Shown here in pieces: positions 24,836-34,640 of a stretch of DNA of 64,000 nt. Position 1 is the first letter of the stretch. The number at the start of each line of letters is the position of its first letter. The DNA is taken from contig FJOG01000002.1 in assembly GCA_900073065.1 (NCBI GenBank), positions 365,535 to 429,534 of the forward strand. The letters are read 5' to 3'. The stretch comes from Phialocephala subalpina. Taxonomy: Eukaryota > Ascomycota > Leotiomycetes > Helotiales > Mollisiaceae. Made by a program: the position numbers and the translations under genes. The notes beneath the pieces are model-generated. The model was not told where the DNA came from, searched no databases, and saw only the letters and a program-made list of their open reading frames with translations.

Positions 24836-25159
24836 CGAGATATATCTTAGTCAGGGCTACATATAGAAACAAATGGACAAAGAGCTCAAGAAGAGATTTC
24901 GATGAGCATAAAGCGTGTGCAAGGCGTGCAATACTATACATGGGTGTGCAAAATGACTCCCCAGAAGTGTAGACCAATTATAGCCTACAAACCCTTACTA
25001 ATTCCCCAAAAGATACAAAGTACCCCTCTTTCGCCTGCCTCCCCTCAAGCGAAGCAAGGCAGTACAAATCTCAAGGCGAAGAAGAAAGAATGCCTATCTC
25101 TCCAAAATCCAGGCGAAGAACAGGCAGGATTAATAAGGCAGAGAAAGGGCATAAGCAGG
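24836..25159. other. Intergenic, no gene seen
   Basis: Flank between the HET relic and the MFS relic; no supported coding frame. Confidence 0.35.
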
Positions 25160-25670
25160 GATGGGATAATGAGAACTAGGGCCCTTTCCTTTGACGTTGA
25201 GTCACTCCATGGCAATGGCGCCAAAGATGGATACGCAAGCTAAGACGACGCCGAGATGGAAGCATACGCGCAGGGAATTATGGTAGGCTTCCAAGGCTGC
25301 GATGTGGAATCGTGCTGGGATGATGTTTTAAGAGACCAGTGGCGCCAGCGTTCTGAATTTACTGGTGGGCGATGCTTGTGATGCCGGCGAGGCGTTTGGT
25401 CAATTGGCCATCTATAGTGTGACATCTTTGAGCTAGTATACTTCCCTGGAATAGATCGAGGGCCATTAGGGAATAAGATGTATATTTTGGGATATTGGAA
25501 CGAGTGACTCGAGAAAACTACTAAAAGAAGGAACATGGCTCAGAATTTGCCTACCGAGGACATTCTGGCCGATTGAGACGAAGATGGTACCAAAGAGTAT
25601 TTGAGCGAAAAGTATAAAGGGGGCGCCGATAGACACCTCCCGCCTACATCCGCTCCGAACAAATTCCCTG
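25160..25670 (-). pseudogene. C-terminal relic of a DHA2-type MFS transporter
   Basis: Minus-strand fragments line up with the last two membrane helices of drug-H+ antiporters. First comes EVSIGAPFILFAQILFG and then TIFVSIGQNVL (about 25655-25560). After a possible intron (GTAGGC to CTATAG) comes DGQLTKRLAGITSIAHQ, followed by an in-frame TAA. The match resumes in another frame as NAGATGLL and then, after a further shift, ALEAYHNSLRVCFHLGVVL and ACVSIFGAIAMEWLNVKG near 25300-25190, the usual end of this family. The upstream 400 residues are absent. A stop and shifts within 150 bp show it is dead. Family assignment is from motif recall only. Confidence 0.6.
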
Positions 25671-28233
25671 GAACCCGGCTTACCGATGAGCTATATTTTG
25701 ACAGAAAGTTATCACCACGCGGTTATTTCGCTTTTGTGGGGGTGTTTGGTCTGAACCACTGATGTGAAGTCGAAGATCAGGCACTGGAGAAACTCCCAAG
25801 ACCCTGAAGCCATGGACCCCGTGATGGCAGTAAGATCATGTAAGTTGCTGATCACGTGTAGTGGTGCCATTCTCTCTCCTTCCATATGTGGAATAGCTCA
25901 GGGGTAATCTCACAGACCCTTATATCCTCAATCTCTCTCTCTAGGTAGATCTACAGGCTTAACAATTAATTATTTACCCACAAACTGATGCTCCACACTC
26001 GTAGCATCTCATAGATCGCATCCCTGCCACATTTCGAGGCTGATCACAACATAAGACATCTGCAGCTGATTGTCTTTGATGCAATGAATCGGTATAACGA
26101 TAGTATCACGATTGGGAATTGAATGGCAGCCAGATTCTGGCAAGTGCAATCTTTCCCAGGAGCCTCTCATCCAATGTGAGATCTCGCTATGCCAAGGGGG
26201 AATACACATTATTTCCTCCTTCTACGAAGCGATCTCCTTCTGTTGCACATCGACATCGGATCGGATGTAGGCGGCCTTTCTCTTCTCCGCTCATATCATG
26301 ATTCTCTCCCAGCTGTTGGACATTCAAGACCGGAGCGGATATGAGCGGCCTCAACTTGACTCCGCCTCCTATCCGTCTTGCATCAACTCTTTTCTATCAC
26401 CTATCAAACAACCGCTTTGTTGCATATCGTATCTTCCGTTCCATTTCCGGCCGATTTCTCTTGCCGCTCTTCTGGTGTAACTGAGCGCATGTTCTCGAGA
26501 TTTTGTTGCATGTCTGGGTCGGAGCGGATGTGAGCGGATGACGGCTTTTCCGACACTTCATCCACATCCGTTGCTTTCACCCTTGAGGATTTATCTTGTT
26601 CCATATCGCAGCGGAAAAGAGTACGGGAAAGTCTTTCCCGACGATGTTTCTTTCTTCCGCTGCCCTTCCCTGTTGCAGATGGCAGGCTGTACGAGCGGTA
26701 CGAATACCCGTCTCGTGGGCGGCGTATACCTTTTCCGCTACATGTTCTCCACATCGCAACACACTCTTTTGCATATCGCCAGTATCTGAGAGCTTTTCCG
26801 CCAGTTATAGTTTTGATCTTTCCGATTCTGTTGCCTTTCTAAAGATCTTTTGTTGCATATCGACGTCGGAGCGATCATGACTCGAGAAGAGGAATCTACT
26901 GAACTTTGTTTCAACATCAGCTCATTGTCCACGCTTGCTGCCGCACCATTTCCTGAGCGCACACTCGATATCCGCTCTGGACGGAAATGCCCCTCGAATC
27001 GTCTTCTCTCTCCAGCATCTTTCAGAGGAAAGTGAACTTTTCGTCTCATCCTGCAGCCCATCTCACAATAATCCAGAGACAGTTGGCAGCAATGTACCTG
27101 TTGACAACCCGTCTCTTTAGATAAACCATCCTGGGAGGTCGAAGATCCTCGAAATAAAAGTTGTAGGCGGAGATGGGCGGAGGAGTTGAGAGACACGAGA
27201 GGAAGGACCGAGAACCGGCTTTCACGCCCTCACCTTGTTCTCCTCCTCCAATTCCTTGAAGATAATCTACAGATCTATTTTCTGAGCGAAGACCGTTTAT
27301 AAAGACCCAGTCTTCCATGGTTCGCGTAACGAGTAGCCAGCCGGGCTCGTCTTTGGTGTGAGATAAGCATGGTCAAAGTGAATCCGAACGTGCAGTCTTG
27401 TTGAGTGGGAGGATTTCGAATCTCCGAAGTCCAACTTGAATCTCGACAATGAACATAGACATTACGAGCCGAACGACGTTTGAAAGTTAACTCATAAACT
27501 CGCTGCGGACCTCGAAATGAAAAAGGGGAACGGAAGCCGAGGTAATTAGCCATCAGCAAAAGGAAACATAAAATGTTATTGGTGGCGAACTACCGACGAT
27601 GGCCATCTGTGGCTTGGTCTGAGTGAGTCTACCTCATGATGCAGGCTCAGTCTCCAGAGGAGACTGAGCCTCGATCGATCTCAAGGCTAAGAGCAAACCA
27701 AAGATAGGAGCGCTCAAGGTCAAATAAAGCAATGTCAAAGCCACAATCTGCAAGCAATCTACTTCGAACTTCTGAGCAGATTGACGAGGAAGAAATTTGA
27801 TCAAGTCGAAAGCTGATGTCAGCGGCTGGTTCATGCAACGCCTCGAACACTGAGGGCCGCAAGGATGATCTCTGCTGAGCCAAATCCAACCTCACCACTC
27901 CTACAAGACCTCCAAGGAAGTCACTTGTACTTCCGACCCGGCAATCTTGAAAGGCCGCTTGGCGGTTTCCTTTTGTATGATGCTCGTCATGCATTCGTAC
28001 TCAACTACTACTCGCATACTGCTCGCGTCGCCAGACTCTCCATCCCATCCGTACGGAGGGAATAACAGTCGTTCCTCCGAAATATGATCTGCCAGCTGGT
28101 GCCAGAGAAGAGACGAATAAGCAATACTCTACCCGTAATATTAGCATTGAAAATAAAAATGTCCTCCAACCTAATAGTCCTTCTCTCTTAAGGGAATTCT
28201 CGAGAAAGTGAGAGAGAGGGAATCAACAATGTC
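25671..28233. other. Gene-poor region with dispersed repeat motifs
   Basis: No gene supported. Overlapping open frames at 26400-27320 on both strands are low in conservation signals. Between 25640 and 26880 a motif near CGGAGCGGATGTGAGCGG occurs repeatedly (minus at 25640-25658 and near 26284; plus at about 26256-26274, 26331-26348, 26520-26537), together with TGTTGCATATCG-like copies (26241, 26418, 26505, 26597, 26851). A minus-strand open frame with one hydrophobic helix lies at 27634-27834, too weak to call. Confidence 0.4.
26236..26880. repeat. Degenerate interspersed repeat cluster
   Basis: Five or so copies of a TGTTGCATATCG-like 12-mer, some followed within 20 bases by a CGGAGCGG core, spread over 640 bp at irregular spacing. 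The pattern suggests an eroded repeat array rather than coding sequence. Confidence 0.5.
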
Positions 28234-29269
28234 ATGTCTTTTTGCGGACTGCGCAAACCACGGCCTCTCCGTCGCAGAGTTCAGAAGGAAGACAAAGGAA
28301 AGGGGAAGTCAGTGCAGCAAGCAGCTGACGAGTCCCACGATCCCGGTCGCCCTGACGTCAGTACCTGGCACAAAGATTCAGAGTCGCTGTCTGATTCAAA
28401 GTGGCTTCTGCGACAACAGCGAAGCGTCAATTTCGACTGGGCGAGAGAAGATCAATTATCGACGATACTGGAGCAGATTTCGAACGAAGGGCTCGATAGC
28501 AGGAGAGGAACCCCGAATTGGGAGAACGAACCAAACGCGAATTGGCGGGAGGAGAACACAAAGTGGGATCCTGCGCCAGCGCCAACTTTTGTGCCAAAAT
28601 TTGCGAGCCAAGCTTTCAAGAAAACGAGATTCGTCGAACACGTTGATAGCATTCCTGAAGACCGATTGCCCCTCATGTCGTTCAAATCAGGAGGAGGACA
28701 GACGCCCGATACTCCGAGGACAATTACGCCGCCTCCGAGAGATGTGAGTAGTGTTTTTGGACCCTGTGGCGGTGAGGATTGAGGCTAATTTGATGTCTCA
28801 AAAGCTCGAGTCGATAGCTCGCATCGACAAATCGCTGATCTTCGAACACTTCACGACAAATGATGCCTGGGAATTGGGTTCTGCTCTGCGGAATCGTCTG
28901 CTGCCCATCAGTACACCCGTTGTAATCGATATTTCGCTCGCGAACCAGAATCAGATCCTCTTCCATACTTGTACACATTCTGGGGTTATGCCGGATAACG
29001 ATAATTGGGTGTCGAGGAAGAGGAAGACGGTTCTGCGATGGGGTTGTAGTACATGGTATATGCATTGCAAGTTCGGCGGCGACGAGATTGCGTTCCGGGA
29101 GAAGTATGGGTTGGGAAACAGTGCGGGGGAGTATGCGATACACGGTGGAGGGGTCCCTATCAGGGTGACGGGCGTGGAGGGTGTCGTTGCTGTGGTTGTT
29201 GTCAGCGGTCTGAAGCAAGATGAGGACCATGGCGTAATAGTGGAGGTCATAAGAGAGTTGTATTATTGA
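28234..29269 (+). CDS. DUF336 (haem-degrading/UPF0303-like) protein with N-terminal extension
   Basis: Exons 28234-28743 and 28805-29269 (61-bp intron, GTGAGT donor) encode 324 residues. The C-terminal 155 residues match the DUF336 family (HbpS/GlcG-like; yeast YBR137W is a member): FEHFTTNDAWELG, MPDNDNWVSRKRKTVLRWG, STWYMHCKFGGDE, AGEYAIHGGGVPIRV and VSGLKQDEDHGVIVEVI. The N-terminal 170 residues are polar, rich in P, S, R and E, and unlike the core family, which is usually about 170-180 residues. They may be a fungal extension or a separate short gene fused by my model, but the splice is clean and in frame. The molecular function of the family is unsettled. Confidence 0.75.
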
Positions 29270-29589
29270 GGGTTTCAATTTTGGAATTCCCCAGATCGTA
29301 TTTTGGCTGGATCGAGGCTTGAAGTATCAGGCGTGCACATACCAGATCCGGAAGTCTGGCTCAAGCAGAGCCTTTATGGATAATGTCTTGTACGTACAGG
29401 ATTGGTAAATTAGAGCAGGATTCAATGTCTATAATTTTGTTGGGTGTTTCTTCTTGGTTGCTGTTCGTGCTCAGAGGGAAAGCACGCTCGAGGTGAACAT
29501 GCCTTCCTCCTTGCTCGAGGAAATTTCGCTCAACCTTTTCTTTCAACACTCATCAATATTTGGATTACTGCCAGCATTCTTACAGCGTT
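29270..29589. other. Short intergenic, no gene seen
   Basis: 320 bp between the DUF336 gene and the next start codon; nothing recognised. Confidence 0.35.
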
Positions 29590-30637
29590 ATGGCGAAGGG
29601 ACGCAGTCATTACCACAAATTAGTCTTTAAATGGGCTTTCATGGTCGGTGTAAGTCTTTGGCCGATGACGAGCATAGTCGGAGAGTTCATTTTGGAGAGG
29701 TTTGATGAAGCGACCGGGGATTTTGGTGTAGAGCAGAAACAGAGTCGACAAAATGCTTTCTCCAACGCAACCTACGCCGCCTGCAATGCTTCGATCGCAA
29801 CGGATTCCACGTCCCGGGATGGGTTCTTCGTGTACCCTCGATTCACCAAAGGCCCAGACATTGAACTCTCGAAAATGGTTGCTTCCCAGGATCAGAATGG
29901 ATATCTTGCCCTCCCACGATCTCCGCCGACAACAACGAGCACCAAGGATACGTTGAATTCCGTATTCAATCTCATGGATGGTCAGTTGACGGTCTCGAGT
30001 TTCCTTCCTGGCAATGCTGAGAATGGAACGATGTATGGCAAGGTCTGCGAGGTTGAACAAGAGATTGGAGATCCGAGAGTCGGTGCGCTGCCATTCGCAA
30101 GTCGGAGCGCGAGATGGAGGAACGAGTCTTTATTCATCTCAAACGGCTCCAGCAGAAGTTACGACAAATTCCTTTGCCACGACGGGCAGGCGCGGAATGG
30201 AGAGCCGGCCCATCAATGGCAGATACAGCAGACTTGCGTCTCCAAGAAAGTTGTGGATATTCTGGTCCCGAAGGTTGCAGGAAGGGAAGACGGAGACAGT
30301 GAGTGGGTATTCCACAAAGCAGATACTCATCTTCGATCAGGAAAACTGACACGAATTTGTAGTTCTGACTCTCGAGAACGACCCTGGGACAGAGACGATA
30401 CACTACTGCAGAACATCACAGAGAGTCTGCCAGGACAAGGAGAAATCTCGTACGGCGTCCCCTCTAAAGTTGCAACTTCAGCGTACTGACATCTTCTATC
30501 CAGGACAGATCGTGCTTCTCGTTGACTACTTGAACAACAGACCCCGATTCATCTTGAACCGCGACGACTGCTTCTGGAAAGACGAGAAACATTGGTGCAG
30601 AGCCCCGGAGAAAGACGGGAAAGGCAAGTCATTCTGA
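29590..30637 (+). CDS. Uncharacterised membrane-anchored or secreted glycoprotein
   Basis: Exons 29590-30298 and 30363-30637 (64-bp intron, GTGAGT donor) give 327 residues. No family recognised. After a short basic N-terminus (MAKGRSHYHK) comes one hydrophobic segment (LVFKWAFMVGVSLWPMTSIV), which could be a signal anchor. The rest is soluble in character, with several N-x-S/T sites (for example NATYAACNAS, NESLFISNGS) and paired cysteines, fitting a lumenal or extracellular domain. Splicing restores a continuous C-terminal part containing LLVDYLNNRPRFIL and DDCFWKDEKHWC. The ATG at 29590 is the first in frame. Neighbours give no functional hint. Confidence 0.6.
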
Positions 30638-30799
30638 CTGGGTGCGAGAACATTGTCATTGGCTAGGAAACGAGCAGAGTCCCACGATTGGGAGGCAATG
30701 GAATTGAGAGTTGGAATACTGCACAAGTCGTGGAAAATAGGGGGAAATACCATTCATCGAAAATTCGTCGCACAGTGCCGTGACTTGATGTCTCCTGAT

Positions 30800-32166
30800 T
30801 CATGTCCAGTATCTACCACTGATGCCTTTCACTTTCTCCCAACCAGCATCAAGGGCTTGAACTACTTCCTCTGGTAATGGATTCGGATCATCCAACAATT
30901 TCATGTTCTCTTCCCTACAAACTCGCAGTCAGCATGGTTACTTCAGCAGAATACTCCAAAGACGAAGACTGCCAAGTCCGCCCCTCTGTTCCGTCACGGC
31001 TCTGGATACCAAGCCACACCAAGAGAAGACAGACAAGTCTTGCTCTCTAAGGGAAGGATCACTCACATATGCCCCGTACTACTCGCCCCAATAATAATCC
31101 CATCCCCAAACTCTCTCTTCAAAAGGCTATGATGCGTCATCCACCTTAACGCACATTCCGCCTCCGTCAACCCATGTTTCTTCGCCACCGGTCTCAGCAC
31201 ATCCAGTGCGTCGAAATAAGCATCATTCCAATATCTCTGTCTATACATCTTTCCCTGCCATCTATTAGGATCAAACCTACTCCCCCCTTCAATCTCCCCA
31301 TCTTTCGTTTCTCTCGTATATCGACTTGTCAAATAGCCTCCCGCGAGGGGATTGTAGTTATAAAACGCCATCCCATACTTCCTCAAGCAAGGAAACAACT
31401 CCGGCTCCACAGAACGATGCAAAGCGTTATAAACTCCCTGATACACCGAAGGCATGATATACCCATTCGCTTTGCAGATTTCGCAGATCTGAGCAACTTC
31501 CCAGGACATGTAGTTGCTGATTGCGAAGCGGGTGAAGTAGCCTTTTTTGTGGAGGTCGTTGACGGCTTTGAGGGTAACTTCGTAGGGGGTAGTGCGGTCA
31601 GGTCCGTGGAGACTATTACGGGGAAACGGAGGTCAGTGGGCGCTGTGAGGATTGTAAGAAGTAGGGAGCAGGACTTACTACCACATGTCAACATTGTCGG
31701 TTTTCAGAGCCTTGAGGGAATCCATGAGGTTTTGTCGCAGATGTTCTGGGGAGTGGTTCCAACCACCTTCGGGAGCATTGGACTTGAACATTGTGCGGCC
31801 GGCTGTTGGGTCTAGAGATCTCAAAAGTCAATATGTTGGTGCCTTGGCCTTCGGGGGTTTGTGTAGATGAACGTCCCAAAGTCGAGAGACAAGGAGGACT
31901 TGAGAGAAGAGGATTGGAAGCTCACAGTATTTGGTATCCATCACAAGCCCACGTTTCTTCCAATCAAGATCACCAAGGAACTCTTCAGATGTACCTTCGC
32001 CATACAACCGAGCAGTATCGACCTCATTATGACCATGAGCCTGAAAGATATCGAGAATCGCCTCACAGTCTTTCTGAGTAAACACACGCGCTTGCTCTGC
32101 GCCTTCACGGCCAAAGGTCATAGCACCGAAAATGACATTGACGGTGGATTTCTGAGAGGAAGTCAT
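30800..32166 (-). CDS. Aldo-keto reductase, AKR7 (aflatoxin-aldehyde reductase) type
   Basis: NADPH-dependent cytosolic reductase of aldehydes. Exons on the minus strand: 32166-31926, 31811-31679, 31612-31067 and 30914-30800, giving 344 residues, the usual size. The catalytic tetrad is visible: D50 and Y55 (EVDTARLYGEG), K79 (DTKYYPTAG) and H127 (YLHGPDRTTPYE). The C-terminal cofactor loop GIIIGASS is followed, after a longer 152-bp intron, by HMEENMKLLDDPNPLPEEVV, which completes the family's usual C-terminus. Without the last exon the protein would stop prematurely after GASSTGHM. It lies 8.5 kb from the P450 beyond the pseudogenes, so a role in the polyketide pathway is possible but unsupported. 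Confidence 0.9.
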
Positions 32167-33242
32167 GATTACGGTTGATTTTCAAGCAAAACAAATACTC
32201 GAAGAGAAGAAGAATATAATGAGAGAGTGTCCACCTTGGACTTTATAGCAGTTTCCGCATGTATTCTTCCATTTTGGAGCTCTGGATATCAAGACTAAGT
32301 CCACAAAGTCCGACACGTCACTGCCGGACGATCGGGGTAAAGCTCGATCAGCCGACGATTGTGGGGGATTTAGGAGTTAGCAGCATCTTGAACATCCGTA
32401 TGGGGAAGGGTCATCGGCTTGTCCCCCATCGTCCGCGATTGCTGTTGACATGTTGAACGGTGAATCGAGTTGAGCCGGCCAGTTCTAGCGGAGATATCTC
32501 GAGCTCAAAAGTAATTAAATGCGAGGTTGCCGACCCTTCCAATTTACGATGAAACCACACTATCAGCGCGAAAACTGCTTCAGGAGTACGCAAAACTATA
32601 AGATGCGCTATTGCTTTGAAATACTTGTTCAATAGCGTGAGGTTCGATGCAATGGAGAAACAGCCAAACACTTGGGGAGTACACATCTGAGATGCCAGCG
32701 GCTTCGGAGCTTCATTTTCGCGGTAAAAAAAATAGGAATGAAACAAGAACAGGACATCACTATTTAATAGAAGACCTACTGAAAACCGCAATAGTAATAG
32801 CATCTCATCCTTGACAAGTTGATGTAGACGAGGAAGAAGAACAACCGCTGGACATCGGAATAAGCAGAGTAGCACGTGCTTGAGCTCACTCAAGGTCCGT
32901 GCACAATCCCTCCCACGTTGCTGCATTTGTGTGGTCTCTCCACCATCACGAAGGCTCCCCTTGTCTCGGTTGTGGCGGAGTCGCCTTGAAGGTTCTATGG
33001 CGTTTTGATTCCTCCAACGTTCACCAATGTCGGGCGGTTTCATGGTCACCATCTGCAAGCCATGCACCAGAAGCAGAAGACAATTCCGTGGCGTGAGGAA
33101 AGATGACCCGAGTCAAGCCCGGTGGTTCAGTGCCAGCCTCCGATGAGTTACCTTTAATTCAGTTATATCTACAGTTGATATGGCTCTCCTATTTCATTCC
33201 GTCGCAAGCCAGTGAGCGCGTTCATTCTCCCAAGTCTACATC
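32167..33242. other. Intergenic, no supported gene
   Basis: A 218-codon open frame on the minus strand (32411-33067) has no recognised similarity and odd composition, so I do not call it. The region carries the promoters of two divergent genes. Confidence 0.35.
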
Positions 33243-34622
33243 ATGGATCGAAAAGACGCGTTAAAGGCTCTCTTTGAGCAAGAAGGCAATCCTACAACAT
33301 TTCACATTTACCACACAGGTTCCAAGAAGCACAACTTCTCCATCCACACAATCAGCGATTCTCGAACGACCCTCAAGATTGACGACGCCCCTCTCGCACG
33401 CAGTACTACAGAGAAAAGCCAACGTCCTCTTAACGACAATACTCTCTTCCAGCGACGAAACACTTGGTCGAGCATTCCCACCAAAGTCAAACGAGGCAAA
33501 TACCTCGACAAAAAGGATCATGATCCTCGAACTGAGACCTCCCCATACTACCTCCATCTGCCGACCCTCTACGGCCACATGCCTCCATATACTCTCCGCC
33601 ACGGCGGTACGAAGAGAGCTCCTCCAGCCTGTTTGCTGAACCCGTCTTGGTTCTGGCGGAAGTGGACAATGCAATTCGGTGATGTGCTGGCACAAGATGG
33701 AGTTATTGATGGAAGAGGAGTGGTGAACATCAAGTACGGTACCAAGAAGGGAGAAGATGGGACATTGAAGGGCTATGCTGTTCGAGCAAAACGGTACATG
33801 GGAGAGTCAGGCAAGCAATGGTTCAGGACGCAGCAGACACTCAAAGAGGATGCCACTAAACCAATTCCGAAGGTCAGGCCAGATGAGGTTGTTCAGTTGG
33901 CATGGGCTTCGCCATTCACAACTCGTACTCGAGAGTACCACTTCATATGGAGGGACTTCACATTCAAATGGAAGGGGACGAAGAGTGTTCGTCGGAGCGA
34001 GAATATCTTCCAGCCATTCCTACGCTATAACCATCTCAAACTCGTCGTCGTCGTTCCAAGCAAGGATGTGAGCGCAAAGGAGGAGGAAGTCCTTCTGGCT
34101 ACCTACACGTCTGTCCCTGCAAGCCGCAAAGCTGGTCGCCTGGAACTGTACCAAGACGCCATTGACGACTTCCTGTCGGAGCACATTCATGATACCTTTG
34201 GATTAAAGGCTGATACGTTTGGCTCAAAGGTCGATACATTCGGATTGCAAGATGATACATTCCAATTGCAAGGGGATCCATTTCGCCAGAAAGATGATAC
34301 CTTTCAACAACAGGGTGACCCTTTTCGACTTCAAGGAGATACATTCCAACAGGAAGGCGACCCATTCAAACTTCAAGGAGATACATTTCGTCTACAAGGC
34401 GATACGTTCCAGCTAAAAGACGATGCTTCTCCGTCTAAAGAAAACAGTCTGAACGAGAAGAAAGCATCTGCTTCGGTCCAGGACTTCCACTCCGACTCAA
34501 AGCCCGACCAAAGATTAAGGGATCTGTTGGTTGCTTCCGCTATGTGCATGATCATCAGCGAATACCAAAAACGCCAAGTCATCATTCAGATCATTTTAGC
34601 CGCCCTCAACGCAACTGGCTGA
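33243..34622 (+). CDS. Uncharacterised protein with eleven heptapeptide repeats
   Basis: Single-exon gene of 459 residues starting at 33243. The N-terminal two thirds look like a globular beta-rich domain: FHIYHTGSKKHNFSIH at the start, then SWFWRKWTMQFGD, EYHFIWRDFTFKWKGT and HLKLVVVVPS. The spacing and W/F-rich strands are faintly reminiscent of tubby-like C domains, but I would not assign it. Residues about 317-394 are eleven tandem copies of a seven-residue unit, consensus D-T/P-F-x-L-Q-G, encoded by 21-bp repeats with varied third positions. A charged segment and a hydrophobic C-terminal helix (VIIQIILAAL) follow. It is convergent with the regulator at 34641 (18-bp gap). The start is the first ATG in frame. 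Confidence 0.75.
   Translation: MDRKDALKALFEQEGNPTTFHIYHTGSKKHNFSIHTISDSRTTLKIDDAPLARSTTEKSQRPLNDNTLFQRRNTWSSIPTKVKRGKYLDKKDHDPRTETSPYYLHLPTLYGHMPPYTLRHGGTKRAPPACLLNPSWFWRKWTMQFGDVLAQDGVIDGRGVVNIKYGTKKGEDGTLKGYAVRAKRYMGESGKQWFRTQQTLKEDATKPIPKVRPDEVVQLAWASPFTTRTREYHFIWRDFTFKWKGTKSVRRSENIFQPFLRYNHLKLVVVVPSKDVSAKEEEVLLATYTSVPASRKAGRLELYQDAIDDFLSEHIHDTFGLKADTFGSKVDTFGLQDDTFQLQGDPFRQKDDTFQQQGDPFRLQGDTFQQEGDPFKLQGDTFRLQGDTFQLKDDASPSKENSLNEKKASASVQDFHSDSKPDQRLRDLLVASAMCMIISEYQKRQVIIQIILAALNATG
34193..34427 (+). repeat. 21-bp tandem repeat encoding DTFxLQG heptads
   Basis: About eleven in-frame units of 21 bp. First-position Asp and third-position Phe are invariant; position 2 alternates Thr and Pro in part of the array; positions 4-7 vary. 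The DNA copies differ at many sites, so the array is old and kept in frame. Confidence 0.9.
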
Positions 34623-34640
34623 TCACCTCTTCATTGCAGT

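Noticed and set aside
26404..27318. Overlapping open frames of 60-150 codons on both strands
   Set aside because: They overlap each other in several frames inside a repeat-bearing stretch; none shows family motifs or paired splice signals.
28208..28747. Second long plus-strand frame overlapping the DUF336 first exon
   Set aside because: It is the out-of-frame shadow of the exon that splices cleanly into the conserved domain.
32411..33067. 218-codon open frame on the minus strand
   Set aside because: No recognisable motif, unusual composition, and it fills a promoter gap between divergent genes; likely chance.
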